64,000 nt of DNA. It comes from Posidonia oceanica (Eukaryota; Streptophyta; Magnoliopsida; Alismatales; Posidoniaceae). The notes beneath the pieces are model-generated. The model saw only the letters and a program-made list of their open reading frames with translations, did not search any database and was not told where the DNA came from. The stretch covers positions 70,372,001 to 70,436,000 of the forward strand of contig JAZBRS010000075.1 in the NCBI GenBank assembly GCA_037176725.1. The letters are read 5' to 3'. Shown in pieces: positions 47,653-57,589 of the stretch; positions within the stretch are counted from its first letter, which is position 1, and each line of letters starts with the position of its first letter. The translations under genes were made by a program, and so were the position numbers.

Positions 47653-47670
47653 TGGTGATTACGATGGGAC
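47653..47670 (+). promoter_or_regulatory. Primer-binding site of the plus-strand element
   Basis: TGGTGATTACGATGGGAC, three bases after the LTR. It matches the primer site at 60011 (TGGCGATCACAGTGGGACC) apart from several transitions and is the type usual in Tat/Ogre elements. Confidence 0.7.
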
Positions 47671-49226
47671 GGCTAAAAGTGCCCCCGTGCAAGATGAGTA
47701 AGTCCTTCTTTCTTCTTCCTCCTTATTATTAACATTCTTAGTTTTTAGTTCTAGTTTCTTAGTTTTTCTTAAGTTTTAAAGAAGCGGTGAAATTCCTCAT
47801 AGTGTTTCGAGACGTCGTGATCTTTTCTCGTTTTCTTTTACGTCAAAATAACTGAAATCACCCCCCTTTTTCTTTGGAATTCTAAAGCATGGGGGTGATC
47901 TGTAAAAGTTACTGTTTTTTTGAAAAAAAACACTGTCAGTACGTTATACGCGCGACCTGCTGTGTCCAACATTGAACGCTCCAGTATACGCGGCCAACGA
48001 CCACCGAACAGAAACCTATCTGTTTTAAAGTTTTTCTTAGTTTTCTTTTTACAACTGGTTCAAGGACTGAGGTGATCGGCTTTGCCGTAGGGACCAGAAC
48101 CTTAATCGTTGGGTGCTTTTTCAAAAATAAAAAAAAAATATCGAATCTTTTTATGTGACTTGCATGGCCCTTATTGGGAACTAATTGCTTGTATCAATTC
48201 TTGAGTTATATAAGTAACCATTTAGGTCCCGAGCACCTCTGTTGCAAAGGGCCTAGAAGAGGTGCTTGTATTGTCATTTTCTTTCACAAGGGGCCCTTCT
48301 TCTTCCTTGGCTTTTTGTGAAAGTTAATTAGAACGTCAAGCTTTGATTTGTATTCCTCCCTCTCCCTTTCGGTGGTTTGGATTGTGTTTGGTGTGTTGAT
48401 ACACAAGAGACCCGATCAATCCTGAGTACGCTGGGTTCTACCTCTACAGAGTAGGGACCTAAGTGTATTCAAGTTTCCCCTAACATCCTCAGGAGTTGAG
48501 GTAGGGGGCAGTACCAAGGAAAAAATATTCACCTATTTTGTGAGGAGCCATAGAAATCCTGGAAAAAAAGCTATACGTAAGTCTTAAGGAACCCTAAGAG
48601 CTACGCAGGTTTAAAACACTAATCTCAAAGTGAAAACGGAAATTAAAACTCTAAATCGCTGTCTGAAAGTGTTTCTGTGCAGTTTTCCTGAAAACAGGGT
48701 GTTAGACGCTGGGATATCTACGTTTAACGTTGTACGCAGCAGATCTCGCGTCTAACGCATTCTCTGCTTGGCTGTTTATTCATTTTAGCTCTTCTGTGTG
48801 ATTGATTGGTAGGAGAAAACGTTTCACAAATCAAAACAATGACAGTAAGTTTCTTTTTCAATTCTGTTTTACATTTTTAGGAACTGTATTAAAATCCCAA
48901 AAAATTCCTGTAATTTCCTTTTTTCCATTGTAAGCACTTGTAATCTTTCATATAAAAGACAAAAAAGGAAAAAAAATCAGAAAGAAAAAAAAGAGAGCAA
49001 AAAAAAAGGTGAGAAAAGAAAAGAGAGAAAAAGAAAAAAAAATCGAGAAGCAAAAAGGGAGAAAAAAAAAGAGAAAGGAAGAAAACAGTGAAGACAAGAA
49101 AAAAGGAACAGAGGAATACAGTTGAGGGCGTTGAATGCTACAGAATCTACGTCCAACGTTGTACACTGCAGTGTGAGGCGTATTACGTCCTGAAGCCAAT
49201 CTCATCTCATCATCTTAGTTGCTACA
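47671..49226 (+). other. Leader between LTR and gag
   Basis: Noncoding. It includes inverted-repeat modules and a strongly purine-rich tract at 48952-49110 (almost only A and G on this strand), which could form unusual DNA structure. Frames on the reverse strand across the tract are low-complexity. Confidence 0.6.
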
Positions 49227-51131
49227 ATGATGAACCAAGTCTTTGAAGCTGAACAGCTAGAAAGAGAGAGGTCAGACTCAGCAAGTACAGCGGGAGAAGA
49301 GCCTATAATCTACCATTTGACCACTGGAGAAGCCTTGGATCCAGACTCGATCCAGTATAAAGCCATCTATCAGTTCTTAAATGAAGAGACATCAGTCCCT
49401 ACAGGGCCATGTCAGAACAACCTCCAGCAGCCACTCTACCTCGGTGAAAGACAACGAAAGCCAGTTGCGGACCATACACTTGATGAACTATACCAGGGAC
49501 AGTATGGCAACCCACCGCCAGATACGAACCACCTAGGACATGGTACAGCGCTCAATGGAGCTTATAAATCAAGGGCAAACCCCTTGATTCAGGAACAAAA
49601 TCACATGCCACTTGGCGAATAGAGGGAAAGAATCTGTCCGCCCTACGGGCACCAAGAACAACATCCCCAAGCACCAACGGCGGGCAATCAGCCTCAACTG
49701 GATTATCATCACCACCGGGCATCTCCTCCGCGACATGAGCCGGTCGCGCCTCAATACTTCTGCAACAGCTATCCTCATCAGTAGCAGAACAATCAATCCC
49801 TCAACTCACATATCCCGACCCCATCAGCTGGGATAACAGATTTAGATGAGATGAGAAAAATGCTCAACGCAATAGGGGTCCACACCCAAGCTCTGGCAAA
49901 CTTTGATATGAGTCGATTTCCTCCGTTCAGACTCCCCTCGGGCTTCAAGTACCCGAAGACTCCCAAGTTCAATGGAACCACTAACCCACTCAGTCACCTA
50001 GTGCGGCTCCAAATGGAGTCAGCCCCTTACTTCCATGACTTGGGGCTTATCGTACACTTGTTCTTCTACTCACTTGAAGGAGAGCCCATGGATTAGTTTC
50101 TCACTCTCTCCAAGGAAGACCTTAGCAGTTTTGATAAAATCAGAGAGAGTTTCCTCACTAAGTACTAGCACAAGATAGATCCTAAGCCGACCTTCCACAA
50201 CCTAAGCAAAGAGGTCATGAAGCAAGGCGAGAGCTGGGTAGCATTCGCCAACAGATGGCGGGAAATGGCAGCCAGATCAGGCTTAACCATTCCAGAAAGA
50301 CAAGTGGTCCAGTCCCTTATTGTAAATACCACTAGACCAATGAAGAAGGGGCTTGTGAATGCCTACTGCCCCAATGTAATGGCTCTATATGAAGTGGCGG
50401 CCTCCGTTAAAGAAAATCTACATGAATTTCTGGAGGAGCCCAAGAAGAATCGGAAAACACAGGTAGTAGAGGGCGTGACTGGAACTATCAACAAGACGAG
50501 TTCCACGTCGAAGCCATCCGAGCAAAGGACCATACTAGCTCCTCAGCAACAGCAAACATGGAGCCGCCCTCCTCAGCAACAGCAGACATGGAGCCACCCT
50601 CCTCCTCAACAGTAGACATGGAGCCACTCTCCTCCTCAGCAACAACAGCCATGGAATCCTCCTCCTCAGCAATAGCAGACATGGCATAATCCTCCTCAGT
50701 TGCAACTCTGCCCTATATGGAATGCTCCCCGGCCACAATGGAATAGGGGCAATCAAAATGGTCAAACCAACACCAGAAATCCCCGCAACAACAATGGGAA
50801 CAGGGGCAATTATCACAATGCTCTCCCTCCACAACTATTGCTGCCCAAAGGGGGAAAGCGGGACCGGTATCCTCCTCTACCTGTCACCCTGACAGACATG
50901 TTCATAGAGCTCGAAAATGCAAAAGCAATCGAACTTCCCCCAGCCAGGCCAAAAATGCCACATAGTGACCAAAGCAAATTCTGTCCATTCCACAGAAGAC
51001 ATGGTCACAACATTGATGATTGCTGGACATTCAGGGACATAGTCTACGACATGGCAGATGCTGATGTATTCGAGTGGAATGTCCTAGTAAAGAGAGCCAA
51101 ACAGAGGGAATACACGGGGACGTCTCAGTAG
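49227..51131 (+). pseudogene. Gag of the plus-strand element
   Basis: Read in three frame segments. 49227-49622: acidic N-terminus with EEPIIYHLTTGEALDPDSIQ. 49851-50615 (with stops at 50094 and 50167): capsid-like core PPFRLPSGFKYPKTPKFNGT, PLSHLVRLQMESAPYFHDLG, WVAFANRWREMAARSGLTIP and VVQSLIVNTTRP, as in retrotransposon gag (PF03732-like). 50540-50700: a 30-bp tandem repeat coding PPQQQQTWS. 50700-51131: FCPFHRRHGHNIDDCWTFRD, a Cys/His nucleic-acid-binding motif. Stops and frame changes make it non-functional as it stands. In a live element it would form the particle shell and bind the RNA. Confidence 0.8.
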
Positions 51132-51299
51132 ATCTACAATGATCCCCTCCCTAAGAATCAAATCATGGCATTGAAGGACGAACAGCTCCCTAATCCGTTA
51201 ACATCAAAAGACTGGGACAACCATGCAATGTCAGAAATAGATTGGGACAGCCAAGCTGACAATGGGGAGACAGTCTCAGATGATGACTAGGACAGCGAG

Positions 51300-51947
51300 G
51301 TGGACGAGGGGCTAACAATGGAAGATCTCCTTAGCCGATTCAACCTCGCAGTGGTAGTGAAGGAACCACAAGATAATACGGAGGAAGAAAGTGCTCTTAC
51401 CAAAGTTCAAAAAGCCAATCAGCGATTTAAACGAGAAAATATCGTCTTCAAAGATTCTAAGCTTCCACCTCCACATAAGCAAGAGCTGCTGCTTATCGTC
51501 ACAGTGGGCATCAATGACCATGTGTTGCAAGGAGTATTAGTCAATACTGGAGCAAACCGAAGCCTCAGTTCTCTCTCCACACTCTGGAGCTTAGGGTTCA
51601 ATGAAAATGAGTTAGACAAGACCCCCTTCATGTGCACCGGGTTTGACCAAAACGAGAAACTAGCACTAGGGACAATGCCTATGGAAATCACAGTGGGTCC
51701 TTTGACCAGTATCACTTCGGTGATCATTATGAAAGAGGAAGTCCTAGAGCCCCTCATCCTCGGGAGATCTTGGCTAGCAGAGGTCGAGGCTGTGGCATCT
51801 CCAGTTCACCAAGTGCTGAAGTTCAAACATGAAGGAGCGATCATTAGCATTCTTGCTAATCGTCTGGGGATTCTATACACATTCAAAATGCCTGAGCCAC
51901 AGATTGCAACCTTTCAGGGACAGGAGGAATCACAGCATCTGCCATAG
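51300..51947 (+). CDS. First retropepsin-like domain, catalytic Asp replaced
   Basis: Open frame of 215 codons. Residues about 62-180 have the retropepsin layout: LLLIVTVGINDHVLQGVLV, then NTGAN at 82-86 where families have D-T/S-G-A, and later LEPLILGRSWLAE, the hydrophobic-G flap-side motif. The catalytic aspartate is Asn (codon AAT, 51543-51545). It is followed, after a stop and about 300 bp, by a second protease-like domain with an intact motif. It may be a decayed duplicate or a domain kept for non-catalytic reasons. It cannot cleave by itself as it stands. Confidence 0.75.
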   Translation: MDEGLTMEDLLSRFNLAVVVKEPQDNTEEESALTKVQKANQRFKRENIVFKDSKLPPPHKQELLLIVTVGINDHVLQGVLVNTGANRSLSSLSTLWSLGFNENELDKTPFMCTGFDQNEKLALGTMPMEITVGPLTSITSVIIMKEEVLEPLILGRSWLAEVEAVASPVHQVLKFKHEGAIISILANRLGILYTFKMPEPQIATFQGQEESQHLP

Positions 51948-52265
51948 AGAAAATCATCACTATGGGCTCCCAAGCCGTTGTCACCATCGGTTTCCCCAAT
52001 CTTCAGAACAGCTAGGCCACCGTCAAGTCAGTTGCCGGCCCTCAAAACTTCGGTATTTCGGAGCACTACTACTCCATCATCCCCAATCTTTTGAGTACCA
52101 ACAGAGCAGCTAAATAAAGCCACAAAGCCACCAGAGCTTGGCGGACCTGTACAGAAGGAGCCCGTCTTCGCTTGGCCATACAAGAAGGGAACATCAGGCA
52201 GCCGAAGCAAGGAAAATGAGGTTACTGCACCCATCACCAGAGGAGGGAGGCTATCAAATCAAATC

Positions 52266-53267
52266 ATGCCACCAGTGGAGCAAGCAGAGTCAGTCAGACC
52301 TCAAGAAGGACCCGGGCCAGCAGAATATGACATCCTGGAGCAATTAAAGAAGACACAAGCTAGGATCTCAATTTATGATCTCATAAACAGCTCGATCCAA
52401 CATCGGAAGGCTCTACAAGAAGAGCTAGAGAGAGCCCAAGTCGCTCCAGATATGCCAACAGAGGAACTCTATATTATAGCTACAGCAGCCTTTGTAAAAC
52501 CTATCATTACATTTGCTGATAGTGACTTGGCACCAATAGAGAGGAGAAAAGCACCATTAAATATAACTATTTCTATAAATAATCATTTAATTTCTGAAGT
52601 GCTCATAGACACTGGTGCATCAATGAATATTTGCTCTCTAAATACAATACGAGCCTTGGGCGTGAATGAGGCCTCCTTGACCTCCATTGATATGACGATT
52701 GTCGACTATGATGACAGTAAAAGGAAAGTACACGATAAATGGACCACAAAGATCGGGATAGGACCAACCCAGGTTCTAACCCAACTAATCGTCATAGATA
52801 TGAACGTCCCATATCAGATCATCCTAGGGAGGCAGTGGCTAGACAGTTTAAAAGGAGTATCATTTCCTCGACACCAATGCCTGAAATTCCCTCACAATAG
52901 GAAAATTATCAAAATAGCAGAGGACATACCAGGCAAAGAAGTAGAGGCCAATGTGATATATTTGCCGCACCAGTTCAGTGTGCAAGAAAAGCCGACCCGT
53001 GCCGATAAAGGGAAGAACATAGTATCTATGGTCGAGATAAGGGACAAGTGGGCTAAGCCCTGGCTATTTCACAAGAAGATGGAATCCTCAAAAAATAGAA
53101 GACCCTCCATAAATGTGGGATGGGAGATCATGAGGAGAATTGGCTACAAGGAAGGCCAGGGCTTAGGCCCAGAAGGAAAAGGGACGAAGGAGCCAGTAAA
53201 GGCTAGTGACAAAGAAGGGAAGGGAGGACTTGGTTTCGACCAGTTCCCCGACAGACGACCATTATAG
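52266..53267 (+). CDS. Second retropepsin domain plus G-patch
   Basis: 333-codon open frame. Residues 21-56 carry YDILEQLKKTQARISIYDL, a helical segment found before the protease in Tat-type polyproteins. Residues about 97-200 are an aspartic protease: PLNITISINNHLISEVL, active motif IDTGAS at 114-119 (Asp at 52608-52610), and PYQIILGRQWLDSL. Residues about 284-325 are a G-patch: VGWEIMRRIGYKEGQGLGPE, KGTKEPV, GGLGF. G-patches bind RNA and occur next to proteases in some retroelements and betaretroviruses. In life this piece would mature the polyprotein. No stop interrupts these domains, unlike gag. Confidence 0.85.
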   Translation: MPPVEQAESVRPQEGPGPAEYDILEQLKKTQARISIYDLINSSIQHRKALQEELERAQVAPDMPTEELYIIATAAFVKPIITFADSDLAPIERRKAPLNITISINNHLISEVLIDTGASMNICSLNTIRALGVNEASLTSIDMTIVDYDDSKRKVHDKWTTKIGIGPTQVLTQLIVIDMNVPYQIILGRQWLDSLKGVSFPRHQCLKFPHNRKIIKIAEDIPGKEVEANVIYLPHQFSVQEKPTRADKGKNIVSMVEIRDKWAKPWLFHKKMESSKNRRPSINVGWEIMRRIGYKEGQGLGPEGKGTKEPVKASDKEGKGGLGFDQFPDRRPL

Positions 53268-53324
53268 TGGAATCTACAAGGATACTTCATCAGTGTAGGG
53301 ATCTTCGATCCGAACTCATCCCCA

Positions 53325-54516
53325 TTGGGAAATATTATTTTGGCGAAATCAACCAAACACACTCTCCAAAGTGCAGAGGACACGGCCGACGAAAACATTT
53401 CCGACTTATTCCAAACACTTGAATTGCCAGTAGAGCCTCACGAAGGTCAGACTGCAAGGGAGTCAACAGTAGAGCCTCACGAAGGTCAGACTATAGCAGC
53501 AGAGCCTCACGAAGGTCAGACTGCAATAGAGTTGCCAGCAGAGCCTCACGAAAGTCAGACTGCAACATTGCCGCCACCACTGTTCAGCTCACCGGCTCTC
53601 GAACCTCCGGACAAGCCACCTCTTTCTTCTTCTCCCTCTTCTTCCGGCGCCACCACTTCCAAGTCTCCGCTTCCTCCAACTCCGAACATCTCTTCTTCTT
53701 TGGAGCAACTGACAAGGCAAAATCTATGCAAGTCACAACGACTAGTAGATAGGGTTCACTGTCTCACGGTGAATCTCTCTGAAGATCTGCAGCCTCAAAG
53801 GCCTGAAATTAACCCTGACCTAGGGGCAGATCATGAGCTTTTCGAAGATGGTGGGAACGTCGACAATGACGAGCCCGCCTAGAAAGGCTCCTACCTCTAC
53901 TGATGGAGGTATCTCTAGGGGCATCCCCCTAGATTTTGTAAATAAAACTTTATTTAATTCTACATTGTTTTCATTTCCTAGGAATAAAAGTGATTTACTT
54001 TCTGTTTTCAATAAGGGAGAGGATCACCATGTTAGCTCTAGCAGCTCGCGGTCAACTTCGACCACCGCTTCCAAAACTGTGCGTGTGTTTCAATACACAG
54101 AGGCAATGCCTCAGGAGCTAGCTATTGCTAACATGGTCTTCCTAGTAGAAGAATTTGACCGATATGGGAAGTGCGCAAGAATAGAGGCATACGAGCTGGT
54201 CAGCTGCAGTAATGATGAAGAGGATCAAGAGGCCGACTCAGATCTCCTTAAGCACCTCATGAACAAATACGATGAGCAAACAAAGGCAGCCGAAGAAGAG
54301 ACCGTGGAGGTCAACCTAGGGACCATAGAAGAGCCAAAACCCATACTCATAAGTGCAAGCTTGAGCCCAAAAGAGCGGGAGGAAATGTTGCAAATCTTGA
54401 AGGAATTCGTGGATGTGCTGGCCTTCAAGTACGAAGACATGCCAGGCCTACAATCAGCTCTAGTGGAACACCTACTTCCACTAAACTCTGAGCCAAACCT
54501 GTCAAGCAAAAATTGA
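53325..54516 (+). pseudogene. Linker and reverse transcriptase N-terminus
   Basis: 53325-53882 holds four tandem copies of a unit coding EPHEGQT (53431-53565), then a Pro/Ser-rich stretch, and ends in a stop. An overlapping frame (53833-54516) continues with KTVRVFQYTEAMPQELAIAN, FDRYGKCARIEAYEL, then ILKEFVDVLAFKYEDMPGLQ, the start of the reverse transcriptase region in gypsy elements. The switch of frame between the two means the polyprotein is broken here. Confidence 0.7.
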
Positions 54517-56664
54517 GGCGATTGAGGCCGGAGCTCGCGCTTAAAGTCAAAGAAGAAATTGCCAAGCTCCATAAAGCAAACTTCATCAAAGTGGTGGTGT
54601 ACCCCAGCTAGGTCTCAAACATAGCACTAGTGGCCAAGAAGGATGGGAGAGTTCGAGTTTGCATCGACTATCGCAACCTCAACGCCACCTATCCCGAAAG
54701 ACGACTTCCCTATGCCACATATTGACTTGCTAGTGGACAATGCAGCGGGATTTGAGATGCTATCTTTCATGGATGGTTTCTCCGATTACAACCAGATCAA
54801 GCTAGCAGAAGAAGATGAAGAGAAGACATCATTCATCACACCATGGGGGACATACTGCTATGTAGTCATGCCGTTCGGTCTCAAGAACACCGGCGCAACA
54901 TATCAGAGAGCAATGATGGCTATCTTCCACGACATGATGCATGATTGCATGGAGGTGTACGTCGATGACATCTTGGTCAAATCAAAGACAAGGGAAGGGC
55001 ACTTTGAAGCACTAAGAAGGGTACTGAGCAGGACAAGGCAGTATCAATTGAAAATGAACCCGAAGAAGTGCGTGTTTGGGGTAACAGCCGGGAAGCTACT
55101 GGACTTCATCATCAGTAAAAGAGGAATCAAGGTGGACCCACAGAAGGCTAGAGCAATAGCACAAATGCCCCCTCCCCGAAACATCAAGGAGCTTAGAGGA
55201 CTTATCGGCCGCTTGCAGTTCATTAAAAGGTTTATCTCGCAACACGCCGACCGATGTAAGCTGTTCTATGAGTTATTAAAAGGAGGAAGGGAATTTTCTT
55301 GGGATGAGAAGTGCCAGAAAGCTTTTGACGAGCTCAAAGCATACCTCATAAGTCCACTAGTCTTATCAGCGCCTGTATCAGGGAAGCCTTTGTTGCTCTA
55401 TGTGGCAGTCACCGAATCATCAATAGGAGTAGTGCTGGCCCAACATGATGAGGATGGAAAGAAGGAAAAGACTATCTACTACCTAAGTAGAACCTTCCTG
55501 GATTATGAAGAGAAATACACAGCCATAGAAAAGCATTGCTTGGCCTTGGTATGGGCATCCCAAAAGCTGAGACACTACTTCCTAGCCCATAAAGTTTGTT
55601 ACATCGCCAAGATAGACCCAATCAAATACATGTTCGAGAAACCAGCCCTCTCTAGAAGGTTGGCAAGATGGCAGCTCCTCCTCACTGAATTTGACCTGCA
55701 ATATGTATCACAGAAAGCAATCAAGGGGCAAGCCATTGCAGATCACTTGGCGGAATTACCCATGGAAGACTATCAACCAGTTCGAACAGACTTTCTCGAT
55801 GAAGAAATACTGGAAATAAAAGCTACAGAGTCTCCCACCCAACAGTGGACTCTCTACTTTGATAGAGCGCTCAACAAACAAGGGGCAGGCATCAGAGTAG
55901 CACTTCTCACTCTAGAAGGAGTTCTCATCCCTCGAGCTGTGCAGCTAAACTTCACCGCAAATACCAACAATGTTGCAGAATACGAGGCCTTGATCATCAG
56001 ATTACGCCTAGCGCTAGAGTTAGGGGCAAAGCAGTTAAAACTCATCGGAGACTCCCAGTTGGTTCTAAGGCAAATTCTGAACAAATATAGAACCCTTAAT
56101 CCAAGGCTAGAAGAGTACAAAGGCATTGCTCGCCTCCTATTGGCTCGATTTCAGCAAGTAGTGTATGTCCATACCCTCCGGAGTCATAACCTGCTAGCAG
56201 ATGTTCTTACTTCATTGGCCTCCTCGATTGAGCTCCCCATCAATGTCCGGGAGCAAATAATAATGGTACAGCAACACGGGACACCTGCCATTGACTCAAC
56301 TGAGTCATGGGTCGTGGAGCTTAAACAGAAAATTGGGGAATCAAAGGCAACCAAGTTTGAAGTTTGCTACAACATAGAGGATGATGGGAACCCATGGTTC
56401 TTTGATATCCAGAACTACATCCAAGACGAGATCTTCCTCGACTATGCAACTTCACAAGATAGAAAGGCAGTTAGGAGAATGGCCACAAGATACTTCATGA
56501 GAGCCGGAGTCCTTTTCAAAAGGTCTTTCAGCGGAATAGAGCTGCGCTGCATCACTTACGATGAGGTTGAAGTTATCACTGGAGAAATGCATGAAGGCAT
56601 GTGTGGAGGATACATCAATTCTCAGTTCATGGCAAAAATGATACTGCACAGAGTAGGGATGCAC
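54517..56664 (+). pseudogene. Reverse transcriptase, RNase H and archaeal-type RNase H
   Basis: From 54517 to about 54700 the fingers domain is read in one frame with a TAG (54610-54612) and a one-base insertion near 54695-54700; a long open frame 54643-56715 carries the rest. Its residue positions: PMPHIDLLVDNAAGF at 23-37, MPFGLKNTGATYQRAM at 76-91, catalytic YVDD at 106-109, RNase H at about 250-370 (YYLSRTFLDYEEKYTAIEKH), then a second RNase H of the archaeal type at about 402-525 with FDRAL, AEYEAL, GDSQLV and LLADVLTSLA, keeping the acidic residues. The order RT-RNH-aRNH defines Tat/Ogre. It ends in HEGMCGGYINSQFMAKMILH, the start of the integrase zinc-binding region. Confidence 0.9.
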
Positions 56665-56711
56665 ATGGTTCGGTTCGGTTCGGTTCGGTTCGGTTCGGTT
56701 CGGTTCGGTTC
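56654..56711 (+). mobile_element. hAT left-end fragment with (GGTTC)9 expansion
   Basis: TAGGGATGCACATGGTTCGG resembles the left end of the MITE at 26241 (TAGGGGTGGGCATGGTTCGG). It runs into nine perfect GGTTC units (56667-56711). No right terminus of such a MITE is present before 57590. It ends the polyprotein frame with repeats of RFGSV. Confidence 0.75.
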
Positions 56712-57562
56712 TTAGTAGATGTTCTACTCCGGACTCTCACAAGGGGATATAGGTCTCCGACTCAAGGATAGAAATCAGGTGCCCGTTCTAAATCCTGGCT
56801 AAGGCTCAGGTAGAGAACGAGTGGTGCGTTGGGAGCTTCGACTCCTACTGTAGCAGCGAGCTCATACTAACACCGACACGACCCCGAACAAGGGGAGACA
56901 GATCGACAACTCGTCCCATGCTAATAGTCATGAAACAAAAGACCGGGACTGTCCTTCGTAGACTGATGGGTGGACACAGAGGAGAAAATATGCATGCCCC
57001 TAGTATGATTATGTATGCAAGTATGTTTGATGTCTTTTACTTGATTTTTTATTAACCAAGGGGATGAATGTGAATGTATAACTCTAGTTTTGCCTAGGGT
57101 ACATTCTTATTTGTCCTTTCATTTTCCTCCTTTTTTTTTTTTTTTTGCTTTGTTGTTGTTGTTTATTATTATTATTTTTTTTTTGTTTTTTTTACTAAAC
57201 CATGGGGGGGAAGCAATCATGTCTCTAATTATCCCTAGGCTTAATTTGCAAAAAGGGAAGGAAACATCCAATTATGGCATGTAAACATCAAATATCATGT
57301 CAAAAAACATGTGCATGGCATGTGCTAGTGTTGTGACATGATTTGTGAAAAAAGAAAACACTCCATACATCCAAAAGGCATATATAACATTGGAGTGACA
57401 TATGATAGGCATGGCAAGCATATGTGTAAAGATAGGCATATAGACATGGCATAAAGCAAGATATCAAAGCATGGATAAGAAACAAGCAAGGCAAACACAT
57501 GCAAGCAATCATGCAAACAGGAGAAAGCCACTAAACGGAAAAACGAAACGAAAGCCGGAGTC
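56712..57562 (-). other. 5' leader of the minus-strand element
   Basis: Noncoding as far as can be seen, adjoining the primer site. It contains a T-rich tract (57128-57190) and a stretch rich in 'catg' and 'gcatg' words (57290-57520). No gene recognised. Confidence 0.5.
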
Positions 57563-57568
57563 TGGTTA

Positions 57569-57586
57569 TCCCCAACAAAGTCGCCA
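57569..57586 (-). promoter_or_regulatory. Primer-binding site of the minus-strand element
   Basis: On the minus strand TGGCGACTTTGTTGGGGA, three bases from the LTR end. It is of the Tat/Ogre type and fixes the element's orientation as minus. Confidence 0.75.
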
Positions 57587-57589
57587 GTT

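Larger units (their letters stand above)
46172..56653 (+). mobile_element. Plus-strand Tat/Ogre-type element, 3'-truncated
   Basis: It begins with an LTR (46172-47649) and primer site (47653-47670), then a noncoding leader, gag (49227-51131), two retropepsin-like domains and a G-patch (51300-53267), a linker (53325-54516), and reverse transcriptase with two RNase H domains (54517-56653). The coding ends inside the integrase zinc-binding region, where a hAT end fragment starts. The integrase core and the 3' LTR are absent. The second, archaeal-type RNase H marks the Tat/Ogre lineage. It lies inside the minus-strand element; left flank is ATGGT (46167-46171), and no right flank exists to compare. 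Confidence 0.85.

Noticed and set aside
48948..49205. Protein rich in Phe, Leu and Ser on the reverse strand
   Set aside because: It is only the complement of a purine-rich tract; no membrane-protein pattern beyond low complexity.
54517..56664. Integrated plant pararetrovirus
   Set aside because: There is no movement-protein or coat-protein region. The RT-RNase H-archaeal RNase H order, LTRs and integrase zinc-binding start fit a Tat/Ogre retrotransposon.
56667..56711. Telomere-like interstitial repeat
   Set aside because: The unit is GGTTC, not the plant telomere unit TTTAGGG, and it grows out of a hAT end.
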